Source of the DNA: Prototheca cutis
Lineage: Eukaryota > Chlorophyta > Trebouxiophyceae > Chlorellales > Chlorellaceae
NCBI GenBank assembly: GCA_002897115.2
Contig: BCIH01000005.1
Span: 1,160,683-1,224,682, forward strand
DNA: 64,000 nucleotides
Reading direction: 5' to 3'
The position numbers and the translations under genes are program-made. Position 1 is the first letter of the stretch. Each line of letters starts with the position of its first letter. The notes beneath the pieces are model-generated. The model was not told the DNA's origin, ran no database searches, and saw nothing but the letters and a program-made list of their open reading frames with translations. Below are positions 23,566 through 35,399 of the stretch, piece by piece.

Positions 23566-24714
23566 TTAAACAACCGTGACAATGGGAATGTGCATTGGCC
23601 CTCGAGGGTTGGCAGCAGCGCCCGAGGTCTGTGCTTCGGCCAGGCGCTGCATCGCGGCAAAGTGCTGACGGTACATGAGTCGGACCATGCACGAGTAAGC
23701 CAGCCCCGCGACGAGCCCTGTCCAGAGGGCAGAGGCCAGGTTCATATCGAAGAAAAGAATCGAAATTATCATGGCCACCCAGGTCACGCGCACGCAGTCA
23801 AATACCAAGTCGGCATGACTGGGCGCCAGGTCCAGCATGTGGGGGGGTGCGTAGCCGTCGTCGATGCCGGGGAGCATGTCCTCGGGTGCCGGGGGGGGCG
23901 GCCGGGGGGGGATGGCTGGCAGGTTGCGCACCTCGTGCTTGCACAGCTCGCACACGCGGTCGCCCTTGACCCGAGCCCACTTGAGCGCACATTCGCGGTG
24001 CCGGAGCGCGAGGTCGCCGCGGCACTGGCAGTCCAGCGTCATGGCCTCCCCGTTCCGAAACTCCTCTGAAGTCAGCGTCTCCAGGCAGATCAGGCAGACG
24101 GGGTCGGCACCAGCGCGGCGTGGCGGCGGCAGCATCGCATTTCCACCAACGCCCTTGGCCTTGGCGCTGCTGCTGGGCAAGCGTGCGGGCGCATCTGCGA
24201 TGCTGCCGCTGGTGCTGCACTGCTCCTCCACCACATTCAGGGTGGCCGGGGTGGCTTCCGCGTCGGAAGGGGGCTCGCTGCTGGGTACCAGCTCCCGACC
24301 CACGGGACTGCTGGGCTGTTGGACACGACCCGTCAGCCGACGCCACCAGGCCCCAAAACCCGTGCCCGAGGCGGGTCGGAGGTCCCCATGCGTCTCCTGG
24401 GCCGCATTCTCCTCGCCGCAACCTGAGCAGGGGTCGTTGCGGGCTGGCATGAACATGGGCGCGGGCGGGTCGTCGACGTCCCAGGCAAGGGGTTGGACCC
24501 CGCGGACCTGCCATCCCATCCCCCTGGCATCGCACACACCAATCAAACGATCCGAGTCTTGGTTCTGGGCACGCGGTTCCACCTCGGAAGGCCCCGCGGG
24601 CGATATCTCCGGCATGCCCTGGCAGTCGGGTCCCCCACCAGGGCACCCCAGGACAGAGAAGCGCACGCTCTCTGCCCTCCGAACCTCGTTCCAAAACTTC
24701 TTCAAGCAAAACAA
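23566..24714 (-). CDS. RINGv (MARCH-like) membrane E3 ubiquitin ligase
   Basis: Probable membrane-bound ubiquitin ligase. It is a single open exon of 382 residues starting at ATG 24714. A long, poorly conserved N-terminal half leads to a C4HC3 RING-variant domain: VCLICLE, then LDCQCRGDLAL, HRECALKW, and CELCKHEV followed by RNLP. This cysteine/histidine order and the RNLP end match the plant RINGv class. The domain is followed by two hydrophobic segments (VTWVAMIISILFF and a second around GLVAGLAYSCMV), giving a hairpin anchor. Residues after the helices are hydrophilic. The substrate is unknown. An octamer repeat lies just upstream of the start. The next gene leftwards (VAMP7) converges on it. 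Confidence 0.85.
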   Translation of the reverse strand: MFCLKKFWNEVRRAESVRFSVLGCPGGGPDCQGMPEISPAGPSEVEPRAQNQDSDRLIGVCDARGMGWQVRGVQPLAWDVDDPPAPMFMPARNDPCSGCGEENAAQETHGDLRPASGTGFGAWWRRLTGRVQQPSSPVGRELVPSSEPPSDAEATPATLNVVEEQCSTSGSIADAPARLPSSSAKAKGVGGNAMLPPPRRAGADPVCLICLETLTSEEFRNGEAMTLDCQCRGDLALRHRECALKWARVKGDRVCELCKHEVRNLPAIPPRPPPPAPEDMLPGIDDGYAPPHMLDLAPSHADLVFDCVRVTWVAMIISILFFDMNLASALWTGLVAGLAYSCMVRLMYRQHFAAMQRLAEAQTSGAAANPRGPMHIPIVTVV

Positions 24715-24762
24715 CAGCGCGCTTGGAGGTCGCAGGCGGCGCTCGTTCTTGTCGTCACTCGC

Positions 24763-24792
24763 TCATGTCGTCATGTCGTCATGTCGTCATGA
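24763..24792. repeat. octamer tandem repeat upstream of the RINGv start
   Basis: Three to four head-to-tail copies of CATGTCGT lie about 50 bp upstream (minus strand) of the RINGv ATG, in its probable 5' untranslated region or promoter. Confidence 0.8.
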
Positions 24793-24830
24793 CCCTTCCG
24801 ACCATGCGCCTTCGTACGGAATCCTCTCGG

Positions 24831-25202
24831 TACCATGTAGGGCAAAAATAATGGAACCAGCTCAGCCAGCAACAGCATCACATCACCCCGGGGGTTGCTG
24901 GGCATCACGGATGGCCGAAAAATTTCACACTCTTTGCATGGCAATAGGAAGGTGGATGACCATTTCAATGATGGACCACCGAGTTGCAACAAGTGTCGTG
25001 CCAGGCTCAATTTCCAGGACCTTCTAAAGCCTCCTTGCACGACCTGTCCTGCTGCCAAGAAGGAACTAAACCAATTCTCTGAGCCATGTGGCAAGGGAAT
25101 GCGATCCAACAGGCATCTTGTCTGAAAAACATGCTCTTGCTGTGCAGGTGAGAGTCTTCTGACGAATCTCAAAAGGGGGTTCATCATTTTCCGCCTGTAA
25201 TG
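24831..25202 (+). mobile_element. MITE-like element, copy A
   Basis: About 370 bp, similar along its length to copies at 26729-27462 (opposite orientation) and 57458-57826. The left end is TACCATGTAGGGCAAAAAT. The right end, read inwards on the other strand, is CATTACAGGCGGAAAATG. The two ends are imperfect inverted repeats. The right flank does not show a clean TA. There is no coding capacity. It lies between the RINGv gene start and the end of UQCC1, with copy B on the other side of UQCC1 in inverse orientation. Confidence 0.75.
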
Positions 25203-25454
25203 TGCCTGCAATTTCCAAGCCAGCGGGTCCCTGATTGTGCAGACCAAATGACCAACGTTTCCATTCCTGGCTCTCTAGCCCCAGCCTGTTTTTACGTTGT
25301 AGTACACCACTGAAATGCCTTTGGATCGCCGCCCTGCCCCCCAACGCCCATCCAGTCACCGTAGACCAACTGAGGCCCTTGAATGCCCTGTTCTTACGAA
25401 TTGCGCGTACCCTCGGGGAGCGCCGTTCTGGGTGATCGTACAACGTGCAAGTCT

Positions 25455-26561
25455 TCAACCAGTGGCCTCGTCCGTGGTGGGCTGCACGTCTGCTGCCGGC
25501 GCAAAGCAATCAGTGCTGAACCTGATGTTGCCGTTCAGAACTGCCTCCGATGGCGTCACTGCCAGACAGGCAATCTCTCTGTGATGGAGTTGGGGCACGT
25601 GTGTGGATGCGCATTGGCCACAGAAGCGAGTGCTACTGTCATGCACCGTCAGACACGGTGTGCTGCACCACAAGCGTGTCGATTCACAGTGGCAATCAGC
25701 TCCGGCAACCCGATGCCGAAACACCGAAGGACCCACCTCCGAACGTGGCGAGCCAGGAGCCCAGCAGCTGCCTGCTTGTCTGGGTCCATGAGATAAACGT
25801 TCCTGGCCAGGGTGGCTGCCAGATCAGCCTTGCCATCCATCGCCAGGTCCATGGCTCGACTGGAGCCGTAAAACTGCATCTCATACTCCTTCAGATACTT
25901 GCTAAACCGGACCTTGGCACCCGTGGCGCGCGCGCGGCGCTCCACTTCTTCCTGGAACCCGTCGTACATTGACTGCCCGATGTCCTTGCCGTCGTCGCCC
26001 TCGGACCGCAGGCGTTGCAGCACGAGCCAGACGTAGACGCACAGCACTGAGTGGCGGTGCTGGAAGGTGCCGGGAACCTGGAAGGCCGCGTGGAAGCTGG
26101 GCGCGTCGGCCGCCTCCAGCACCGCTGCCAGCAGGGCCTCCCCACCGCGCATCAGCGTCGACTCGCGGCTGTAGTAGCCCAGCACGCGAAGCGCGGTGCG
26201 CTTCCACGCGGTGTCGGTGGCCGAAGTCGGCAGGCCCTGCTGCCGCTGGTACTGCAGCGACTGCACTGGAAGCTGCACGTACGAGTAGGCCGGTGCCTCC
26301 TGCGTGGATGATGATTCCTGTGGGGGATGGGCACGCACACAGGGTTGCCTGGCTGTCATGGCATGGCCGCATCACCATTGCCTGTCCCCAGTACCCACTG
26401 CTCCCACCCAAGGTCACAAGTCCCCTCACCTCCTGGTCTGCCGACCCAGGGGCAGCGTCAGTTACGACGCAACGACTAGAAGTCGTGGCCACTGCACAGC
26501 TAGCACTCCGACATGCCGCCTCAAGGCTGCTCAGGGGTGCGCGCACCGCCTGGCGCAGCAT
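25455..26561 (-). CDS. UQCC1: ubiquinol-cytochrome c chaperone UQCC1/CBP3
   Basis: Mitochondrial assembly factor for cytochrome b and complex III. Exon 1 (26561-26430) starts MLRQAVRAPLSSLEAACRSA, an Arg/Ser/Ala-rich presequence suited to mitochondrial import. Exon 2 (26317-25737) holds the CBP3 core with VYVWLVLQRLR and KYLKEYEMQFYGSSRAMDLAM. It ends in LARHVRR. Exon 3 (25578-25455) gives EIACLAVTPSEAVLNGNIRF, which matches the conserved C terminus of plant CBP3 proteins. Reading through the second intron would instead give an unrelated tail, so the spliced form is preferred. The exons sum to 278 residues in phase. It is head-to-head with GPATCH4 across a spacer that holds MITE copy B. Confidence 0.9.
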
Positions 26562-26728
26562 CCTGCCGGGGACCCTCGCCGGGCCTGCCCGAATGCCCGC
26601 AACTCCAGCGACTACCCCTGCTCCCGAGCACCACTCAATTCGTAAATCCCCAACAGGAATAGTGCGTTGACAAATGCGGTTTGTACATGAGCGTGGTTGC
26701 AGTCCCTGTGCTCCGCACGGTTGAGTCC

Positions 26729-27462
26729 TACATTACAGGCGGAAAATGATGGACCCCCTTTTGAGATTCGTCAGAAGACTCTCACCTGCACAGCAAGGGC
26801 ATACTTCTCAAACAAAATGCCTGTTGGACCGCATTCCCTAGCTACATCGCTCAGAGGATGGGTTTAGTTCCTTCCTTGCAGCAGGGCAGGTCAGTCCCAG
26901 CCCACGCCCCTACCGCAGGGAGCAGCCGCCCGCTGTGGTGTGCCGCGGGCCGCTGCGCTGCACCAACAAGGAGTGCCAACCCCCCGAACGGGGAGCATCA
27001 CCTCTAGAACAGAGACTTGATGGCGTGTCTGAACATGAGGCACATCGTGCAGAGCCTGCGGAAGACCGGACAGCGGCCGGAGCGCTTCCAGCGGCCGGAG
27101 CGCTTCCAGCGCCCAGCACCGCAGTGCTGATGAACATCCATCCATCCATCCATCCTGGGGGGTCATAGCCTTCCCAACTGGGGGTGGGAACCCCGGGGCT
27201 CCTTCTCTTCCCCGGAAAGGGAAAGCAGCCCCGGGGGTCGAAGCTCTGGGAGCTCCCTTCCCGGGGCAACGAGCCCAGTGCTCCCTTACCCTGGAAAGGA
27301 AAAACAGCCCCGGAGGTGGCCCATCATTAAGATGGTCATCCACCTTCCTATTGCCCTGCAGAGTGTGGAAATTTTCGGCCACCAGTGATGCCCAGCAACC
27401 CCCGGGGTGATGTGACGCTGTTGCTGGCTGAGCTGGTTCCATTATTTTTGCCCTGCATGGTA
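26729..27462 (-). mobile_element. MITE-like element, copy B, interrupted
   Basis: Same family as copies A and C. The left arm (26729-26892) and right arm (27314-27462) match copy C in order and orientation. About 70 bp of the element centre is missing and replaced by an unrelated segment, 26893-27313. The outer ends are TA-CATTACAGGCGG on the left and CCCTGCATGG-TA on the right, so TA borders both sides. It lies in the spacer between the divergent starts of UQCC1 and GPATCH4. Confidence 0.75.
26893..27313. other. 421-bp foreign segment inside MITE copy B
   Basis: This has no counterpart in copies A and C. It contains a direct duplication of a GGCCGGAGCGCTTCCAGC-type unit (about 27070-27110), an ATCC run (about 27136-27155) and two diverged copies of a roughly 60-bp unit. 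That unit contains CCCCGGAAAGGGAAAGCAGC-like sequence (about 27190-27315). No open frame of note. It could be a nested insertion or a recombination filler. Confidence 0.6.
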
Positions 27463-27711
27463 GTTCAGGCGCGCATGTAAAAAAAATCATTCCCTTGCCC
27501 TCGAAGGGCACAGCGGTCTTAGGGGGCTCATGCCCATTCTGCAAGAGACACATGCGGCCGTATTTGTCTATTATTTTGAGGTAAAACCGTTATACGATAT
27601 GTAAAGAAGCGAGCCAGGTCTGTCACCTGAGCTTGCACTTCCGAGCGGTGCACCGGCTGGTCCTGTCGGCGCAGCGGCCGGGGTGGGCCGAGCATCCTCC
27701 CTCCCTCGGCC

Positions 27712-29488
27712 ATGAAGCTCCCCGCCAACCATGTGGCTGGCAAAGGAGTGGTGAAGCCCACGGGCTATGGCGGATACGGGGAGAGGATGCTTCGCAGCAT
27801 GGGCTGGAGCAAGGGCGAAGGCCTGGGCAAGGAGCGGTCCGGCATCAAGCAGGCCATTGAAGTCAAGAAGAAGGAGGACAACGTGGGGGTAAGCTGGGCT
27901 TTTCTGTGGAGGTTTGTTTGTGCAGGAATGATTGTTTTATTTCGAGGCATATGCCCGGGGGTGGGCACAGGGGAAGGGATGCTGACGAGCACTCCGGATT
28001 CTCGCATGGGAGCAGCATGCCCTTTGAGAGACAGACACTCTGATGGCTGACCCACCTCTGCTTCGCACACACCCAACCTCCCTATATGCACAGGTGGGCG
28101 GGCGCAACAGCTGGAAGTGGGACGACAACTGGTGGGAACGGGCATACAGCGAGTCATCTGCCGCGCTGACGGCCGGCGTTGGCACCAGCAGCTCTGACAG
28201 CGACTCCAACGACAGCTCCGGCAGTGACAGTGAACGCAGCGATGCCAGCGGTGGCGCAGGTCCATCGGACTCCTCGGACAGCGAGTCCTCGGCCACCGTG
28301 GCGCTGCGACGCAACCGTGACGGGACTGCCAGCTCAGCATCAGCTCAGGAGCTGGCGCTGCTGGCCTCGCTCAATTCAGGCGCCTCCCGAGTCGCCGCGG
28401 GTCGGTTTGGAGGCCGGGAAGGCAAGATGGCCCGAATCCGGGCTCAAGAAGCTGCGACGGCTGCGAAACTGGCTGCTGCAGCGAGCGGGAAGACTGCCGG
28501 CCGGGCGTCCGGTGCCAGCGCCGGCGCAAGTTCTGCCGCTGCACCTCCAAGCAGCACCGTGCAAAAAAGTTCCAAACAGGCATCTGAAGAGCCCAAGCGG
28601 CAGAGGATTGTAATCGAGGTGCAGCCTGCCGAGCCCAGCGGCGAGTCGCTAGCTGCCTTTGTGCCCACGCCGGTGACTGGGTGGTGGGGAGCGCGCATGT
28701 TTGTGACGGCTGGAGCGCTGGAAAGCATCGAGGAGACGCGGCGGCGCGCACAGGAGGCCGGCGGCCGGCGCCCCGGGTTCACCGAGGACGACCAGGTACA
28801 TACTGCGTTTGAGCAGAACTTTGCTTTGTTTATTTGTCTGGGAACCTGGTGTTTTGAAAAGGGATGTGCTGGATGAGATGCCCATCACGAGGTCGGCGGT
28901 GGTGGGGGAGCCCGCGACATTCCTGTGTATCCGTCCATGGATCGCGGCACGAGCCTCCACCACGGCGGCAACTAACACTTGTCTCCTGGCCGTGCACCAC
29001 CACCGCTGCAGGCGGGCGTGTTCAATGCGGCGCATGCCGGAAAGACGCAAGGTAGAGTAGGCCTGGGTCAATCCCAGAGATCGGTCAAGGTCGGCGGCGT
29101 CAAATGGGAGGGCAGCAAGAAAGTGGACTTTGGCGATGATGACAGCGACCGGGGAAAGGAAGGATCGAGCGGCCCCGGTTCCATGGAGGCTGAGACACAG
29201 CCGTCGGCGACAACTGCACCGCAATCAGCAGCAGCACCGCGAGAAGAAACCCCCGACTGGGAGGCCCGGATCAAGTGGAAACGGGTGGCCTCCAACTACC
29301 TCCAGCAAAAGGGCAAGAAATCGGTTTCGCTGTCTAAGCTGGAGAAACACGTCATCGCACATGTAGGCGAGCGCGTTGGAAGCGAGACCTCAGCCCCTGC
29401 AGCCGTTGACATCGCAGCGGTGCTGCTGGTCAAGCTGCAGAAGAGCAGCCAGTTTGTGGTCGAAGAGCGTCGTGTGCGCCTGGCCTAG
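27712..29488 (+). CDS. GPATCH4-like nucleolar G-patch protein
   Basis: RNA-binding G-patch protein, probably acting in the nucleolus with an RNA helicase. Exon 1 (27712-27888) carries YGERMLRSMGWSKGEGLG, then IKQAIEVKKKEDNVG, a full G-patch. Exon 2 (28094-28795) opens VGGRNSWKWDDNWWERAY, the tryptophan-rich block that follows the G-patch in GPATCH4. It then has a Ser/Asp run and a RMARIRAQE-like helix. Exon 3 (29012-29488) ends in a small domain, KWKRVASNYLQQKGKKSVSLSKLEKHVIA. That domain resembles the C-terminal fold of nucleolar LYAR-type proteins. Junctions are phase 0 and total 451 residues. PINX1 also has this G-patch, but the WWERAY block favours GPATCH4. Confidence 0.82.
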
Positions 29489-29704
29489 AGAATTGATTGG
29501 TGCGGACTACCCATGGTGGGGTCGCATGTAACGACCCAACACACTTCTGGCCCTGTCATGGTTGTCAGCATCATGGGGTCCACAGTGGGAGTGCTTCCCT
29601 GGCTGGCATCCTTTGCTCTTCCGCGGTGGTATACAAGAAACGATCAACCAATCATTCCAAGGGATCGAGGTCAATAAGCAGCATGAGTGCCCCGATGAAA
29701 CTGG

Positions 29705-32700
29705 TCATGCCCCTTGCTCGGCCAGACCCAAGAGCAGCTCCAGCTTCCCGCCAGCTTCCACGGCGCTGCGGGCTGCTGGGTCGGCACACAGCACGCACAG
29801 CACACGCACCGCATGCGGCTTGGCCTCTGCGGCGCCCAGTGTGGCCTCCAGCGCGGCGGCCAGCTGCGGCTCGTGGGCTGTCGACTCCAGGGTCGCGGGC
29901 GCAGGGCCCGCCCGCTCCTCGGCCCACGCCGCCTGCGACGCTGTCAGGTCGCCGGTTGCGCTGGTGCCATGGTTTGAGGACCCATCGGCCGGCTGAGGCA
30001 TGGCGGGCACTGCCACCGACGCCGACCTGGCGATCCGACCCACCAGGAGCTCCAGCGTCCTTGCCAGGGCCGTCAGCGTCTGGACATCGGTCGTGCGCGC
30101 CAGCCGCTCGATAACCGCGGCCATGACGTATGCCGGGGGTGAAGGCAGTTGTTCTAATGCGGTTGCTATTGTCGATGACGACGACAAAGGGCCTAGAGTA
30201 CTGTCGGTGGCACCACCACAACCCTGAACCAGCATTCGCGGAAGACTCACAAGTGCCTGAGCATCTCCGGATTCCACGACACTCAGCGTTCGAGGCCAGT
30301 CCAGCCTGTCCTTGTCGTGTCCACTGAGCCGGTGGTGGTGCAACAGAGCCTCCAGTGTCGGCTGGCTGCTGCTTGGACCCTCGCGGCGAGGCAAACTGGC
30401 TTCCTCACCCTCTGCTGCAGCTTCCGGTGCATTGGTGCCATGCACGGGGACAGAGATGCCCGTTGCCATTGCAGCAGGACCGCTTTCCGATGTGCTCACT
30501 CCTGCTCTGGCATCACCACCCTGTTGCTGCAGGGGCATCCGTGCCAGCGCGTCCCGGAAGGCATCCCTTGCCAAGACGTTGAGTTGGGCACTGCGACCCT
30601 TGAAGTCCACGAATGCGGACAGTTTGCTGGAAACCCAGGACTTTGAGATCTTCCGGTCCGCATGCGCCGCCAGGAAGCCATTGATGATCTGGCGGGTTTT
30701 GTGATGCAATGATTGGCGTTTTAATGGAAGCGGTTTGAGGGTCGGGGGCAGATTGTGGTTCTACAAGGGCTTCAGGGCAGCAACAGCACCCTTCCTGATG
30801 CTGTGGAGAGATGCCCGCTGCAAAAGACAAGGACCCGAAGACAGACACACACACACCCACACACACCTGTTTCTTGGTCTGGCTGGGGTTGCTGGCCACG
30901 AGGCAAATCAGTTCCGGCAGCAGTTCTTCTGGCCGATCATACTTGCCGGGCTTGCTCGCCGACTGCAGGCCCGCCTCTGCTGCGATGGCTGAATTAGTAG
31001 CACCGCTGGGACCGCTCCCAGCAGGCATGGTGCGCCCAGCGCCAGAGTCACCGGCTGCCTGCAGATCCTGATCCAAATGTCCTGGCGTGGCAGCTGCTGC
31101 TACAGGCGCTTCGGCTCCAGGGCCCGGCGCACCAGCCTGGCCAGCAACCTCTTCGACAGCACCAACATCGGACCCGTCGTAGGGCACGATCACCGTTGCC
31201 AACGGGCCCCGCACTGCTGCCAGGGCATCCAACAGGGCCACATCAGCGGTCAGGCCGTGGCCCGATGTCACCTCCCCAGCGGTCTCACCCGGCGGCGCAG
31301 CAGCAGGGGTGCCATCTGCCTTTGTCGCCTCGCCCTCTGTTCCCCCGTCGCCCATGCGATTTCCCCCAGGAAGCCTGCTGATCACCAGGGGCTGGCCGCA
31401 GCGCTTAGCCCTTTCCAGCAACGATGCCAGCGCGAGCGCCTTGCGCTGTCGCTGTGCGTGCTCGGGATAGTTTGCAGGAGCTGCGACGGCGGGGTCTCCC
31501 GGGTTACGGTCGTCGATCATTCCAGAAGCCGCCGGCCCTGCATCAGTGTTGTGTCCAACAACAGCTCCATCAAAGACACCACCCTCGTCATGATCGTCCC
31601 AGGCGCCAATGCCCTCGTCCGCGGACAGGTATCCGTCGGCGACCATGAAGGATCCCTCGTCGGCCGAGTCCTCCGCATCCGGTCCTGGAGCCTCGCTGTC
31701 GTCGTCGCCAGACAGCGAGGATCCCTCGGGTTCTTCCTCCCAGTCCAGATCCGACATGACCTCGTAGTCCAGCGCCGGGTCCTGGCCCAGGAACCGGCGG
31801 GGGCCCACGCCGCAGCCGGCGGCAGGCGGGCCATGCGAGCCGTAAAACGCCGGTCGCGCCGAGTCGGCTGGAAACCACAGCAACTTGCGGCGCCAGGTGC
31901 GCACGTCGCCCGGCGCGATGCCCGCGGACCGCAGTCGGGCTGTGCGCTCCTGTGCTGCCATGACACCGCCCCGGGTGCGGGCCCAGCTGGGCGGCAGACC
32001 AACCAGACCTGCTGACCGTACAGCTCTCCGCTGCGCCTCGCGGCGGGCATGCAGTGCCGTAACCCAGGAGGCCCACCGGCCCTCTGGTTCCTGGTCCGCT
32101 GCTGATTCCTGCACCGCCGAGTTGTCCATCAAAATAGGTACTCCAGATGCCAAACGACGACCACCACTCTCTAACACCTCATCCATGGCCTCGGACAGCT
32201 CTGGGAGCTGCCACGCGGGCGGCAGTGCCACGAGGCTGCTGGGATCGGCCTTGAGAAACAGGTCATCGTACCCACGCTCGCGCTTCTGGTCCGTCCCCGC
32301 GGTTTTGGCCCTGGTCGTTGCAAGCGCTGAGCCTGGTGTTGCGGCCCCGGTCAAGCTCAGCCGCCGCTCGGTACCGGTCTTGGCGGGTGTCGCAGCAGCA
32401 GAGCCCGAAGCCTCGCTCGTGTCACGAAGGTTGCCACCTGGCGGTGCAGGACTCCTGGCGGTCTTGCCAAAGAAATTCTGTAGAGCAACCATGGTTGTGG
32501 GGCCTTCCGGGGTGATGTTTGGAGAAAGATAGAAAATATTGCGGCACCATCCAAGCAGTGTGGTGGTGCTGCTGCTGTGCGATGCACACAGCCTGGCCCG
32601 AACCCTTCAACCTCAATCATCCCACACAATTCCCCAGCACTTGCGCCACACCCACCATGAACTTGTTACGAGCCTTGTCCAACTCTTGCTCGTCCTTGAA

Positions 32701-35093
32701 CCCGGCTTTCTTTGTGAGCTTGGCCCTCTGCAAAGAAAGCATGAAAAGGAGGGCACTCTTGATGGATGCGCTCAGCGCATGATGTGCATGGGCTGAATTC
32801 CTTTAAAGCCCCGGTAAACTGGCCGTCCATCCATCCAATCAGCACAGACCTCGTGCTCCTCGCGGGCACGCTCGCGCTCTGCCTCCTTCTCGACTTTCTG
32901 TTTTTCTTTCTCAGCCTCTTGCTCCGCACGCGCCCGCTCACGCTCGGCCTTGACTGCCTCTCTCGCCGCTTCCTTTGCCGCACGTTCCGCTTCCTTTGCT
33001 GCTTCCTTAGCCACACGTTCTGCTTCTCTCGCCGCCTTGCCTTCTTCCCGGGCACGACGCACAGCCTCACGTGCTTCCTCGCGCGCCTGGCGCTCTGCTT
33101 GAGCCTGCTGCGCCCTCTCCTCCACCAATCGCTGGGCATCACCGTCTGCCTGAGCCGCCACCCGCGTCTCCTCCGTTGCTTCCCCGAGTTGGAAGTACGC
33201 CTGGTCAGGATGGAATTGCAAAAGTTTGGTGGGTGGTGGGGGGGGGGGGCACTGGGTTTGCAGCCAGGCAAGTCGGTCGGCAAGCTTCATCATCACCGCC
33301 ACTATTTCACACCCAAGCACGTGCACGGGAACCCATTCTCTCTTGCACACATGCAAGCAAGCGCAACACTCTGAAGTACGCACCCTGCGCCACGACTCCC
33401 AGGATCGCTGGAGTTTGGAGTTCGGTTTGCCTCCCTGTGCTAGGCTGCCCAGCGCAGCAGTCAACCCGTCAATCCCTGTCAGCACATCCTGAACGAGCCT
33501 GGCTTGTTTCCGGGATGCCGTAGCTGTGGCACGGCACTCGACAGGCAGTGTCCGCAACTCACGAGGCTCCCATCGCCACAGCAGCTCGGGGGATTCGTCT
33601 TCAAGAGCATTGAGTGCCGATGGGTCAGGACCTGCAGGTGGGGAAGGGTAATGCAATGATGCTTCTTCAGGACAGAGTCGTCATCCCCAGGCAGTGGTTC
33701 CGTTGTGGTGGCAGCACCCCCAGATGGTGTGGTGTTGCCCTCTCATGGCCATGTCAGAAGAGACCAGCATCTCGCAGGGGTCCCCCAACTGTCCACCCCT
33801 AGCCTCCAGACTCCCTTCCTGGCCCCCACCCAACCAATCATACCCTTGCGGGAGGCAAAGCCCTTCCTGGCAGTCAGCAGGCAGATGCGGCTGAGCAGTA
33901 CATCGTGGCCAACGCTGGGCTGGAGCGCTGGCACAGTCCCCGGGGTGTCACCAGCCGTGGGCCCCAGCGCAGCAGCTGGCGCTGCCAGGAACGGAGCGAT
34001 GGCGTCCACCAGCTTTGACAGGGGCAAGGACTGCCACGCCACAAGGGCCGCCAGCTGGAATAGTTTGGGGGGTTGAGGCAAAGCAGGGTGTATAGATGCA
34101 TTCAGCACAAACACTGGCAGTCGGCGGCAGCCCCGGAACACTCCTGTCCGAAGCATGGCATCACAGTTCCCCTCGGTGCGCACATTCTCCCATCCGGGAC
34201 AAGTGCACTCCACGTCATTCCACACAAATATTTGATCCCTTGATACAAATCCCGCAATGACCCACTCTTCGACTCACCTGGGCATCCGAATACGGCATGC
34301 GAGGGGTGCCGGTCCCTGGCAGCTCCCGGATAGGCCCAGGCAGAGAGGTCTCTGCGACCTGTGTCTTCAGGGATGCAAGGCTGGCAAGCACGGCTTCAGC
34401 GCCCGAGTTTGCAAGCTCTTCCTCCAGGGATTGACGAGGGGCCCATGTCCAGGCGGTTGCGAACGTGACAGCCTGCCATTGGCCCGCCCGGTCACCGGCA
34501 TTCCTGCTGCGCTGCCGCTTGCCGTCGTTGCCGCTCTCCTCGGCGCCCTGCGCATCGAGCTGCCGTTTGATGCCATGGGCAGTGTCACCCTGCATGGAGG
34601 AAATGGGGAATGATGAGGCATGATTACACTCACGTCAAGCGACTGTCCCCTCACAACCAGCTTGTGTCAAGCCCGGCAAGCATTGCAGACGCGCCACGAT
34701 GCCCTCCCACTAATCATGTGGCGCTGNCACACCCTCGCTGAGCAAGAAATAAATAGCTCCGTCGAAGTGTATGCATGCCGGGAGGTTGAAGCCGGCTCTT
34801 CACCACCCCACAAAGTCCCCAGCCGGCCGTTTCACCTGCCGCAGTTGCTGGGGTGTGGCCTCTGGCAGCACTACCAGTGCAGCCTCGCTGGGTTCCTGCT
34901 CCATGCGGCTGGATGGTGTCCCAGACATTGACTCCGTTGCAAACAGGTCGCCCTTTGCAACCGCCCTTGACGCTGCATCGAGATCTTCTTGGGGACAGGG
35001 CCCTGTGGCTGTCGCTGGGGTGCTCGGTTTCGAGGCCGGACGAGACCACAGCGCAGCGATGGTGGCTTGTCTGGCACCAGCTGACGATTCCAT
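29705..35093 (-). CDS. FAS1: chromatin assembly factor 1 large subunit (FAS1/CHAF1A)
   Basis: Histone H3-H4 chaperone that deposits nucleosomes behind replication forks and at repair sites. The N-terminal exon (from ATG 35093) begins MESSAGARQATIAALW, possibly a degenerate PCNA-binding motif. A long Lys/Glu/Arg/Ala coiled coil (about 33200-32845) is the KER region. Next comes RAKLTKKAGFKDEQELDKAR and an exon boundary before NFFGKTARSP. The family signature follows (about 31850-31500): ARPAFYGS, DPALDYEVMSDLDWEEEPEG, and VADGYLSADEG within an acidic stretch. The C-terminal winged helix spans the junction 30867/30688 (LICLVASNPSQTKKQ, then IINGFLAAHADRKISKSWVS). Exon ends elsewhere are approximate: 35093-34838, about 34595-34278, 34056-33846, 33630-33385, 33205-32847, 32731-32658, about 32480-30867, 30688-29705. 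Confidence 0.9.
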
Positions 35094-35399
35094 GGCCTTT
35101 AATTCACAATGAATTGCACAATTCAATCGCTGCAGGCACTGTAGTGTTCTCCGAGTGTAATGGCACAGATGCAGCCAGCCAGTTTGAACGGCCGAGCGCT
35201 CGCAATGCGATCCACTGGCAGAGATGGGTCTCCCGGACACGGGAGACGTGGGCATTCCAACACGTCATAGTCTCCTGGAATGAAGCCCAAACCACCATTG
35301 TGAGCATCATCAACCCGGTTACAACTTTTATTACTGTAAAGTTTTCTTTGACACATTGCATGCGTGCGGGGCTTGCGGCAGGGCCGGGTCGGTAGGGAG
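35094..35399. promoter_or_regulatory. shared spacer between FAS1 and ASCC2 starts
   Basis: 306 bp between two divergent start codons. It must contain both 5' untranslated regions and any bidirectional promoter. I see no TATA-like box that I would defend. Confidence 0.45.

Noticed and set aside
25649..25736. Read-through C terminus of UQCC1
   Set aside because: The open frame continues past a good donor and gives an unconserved tail. Splicing to 25578 restores the family C terminus, so the read-through end was discarded.
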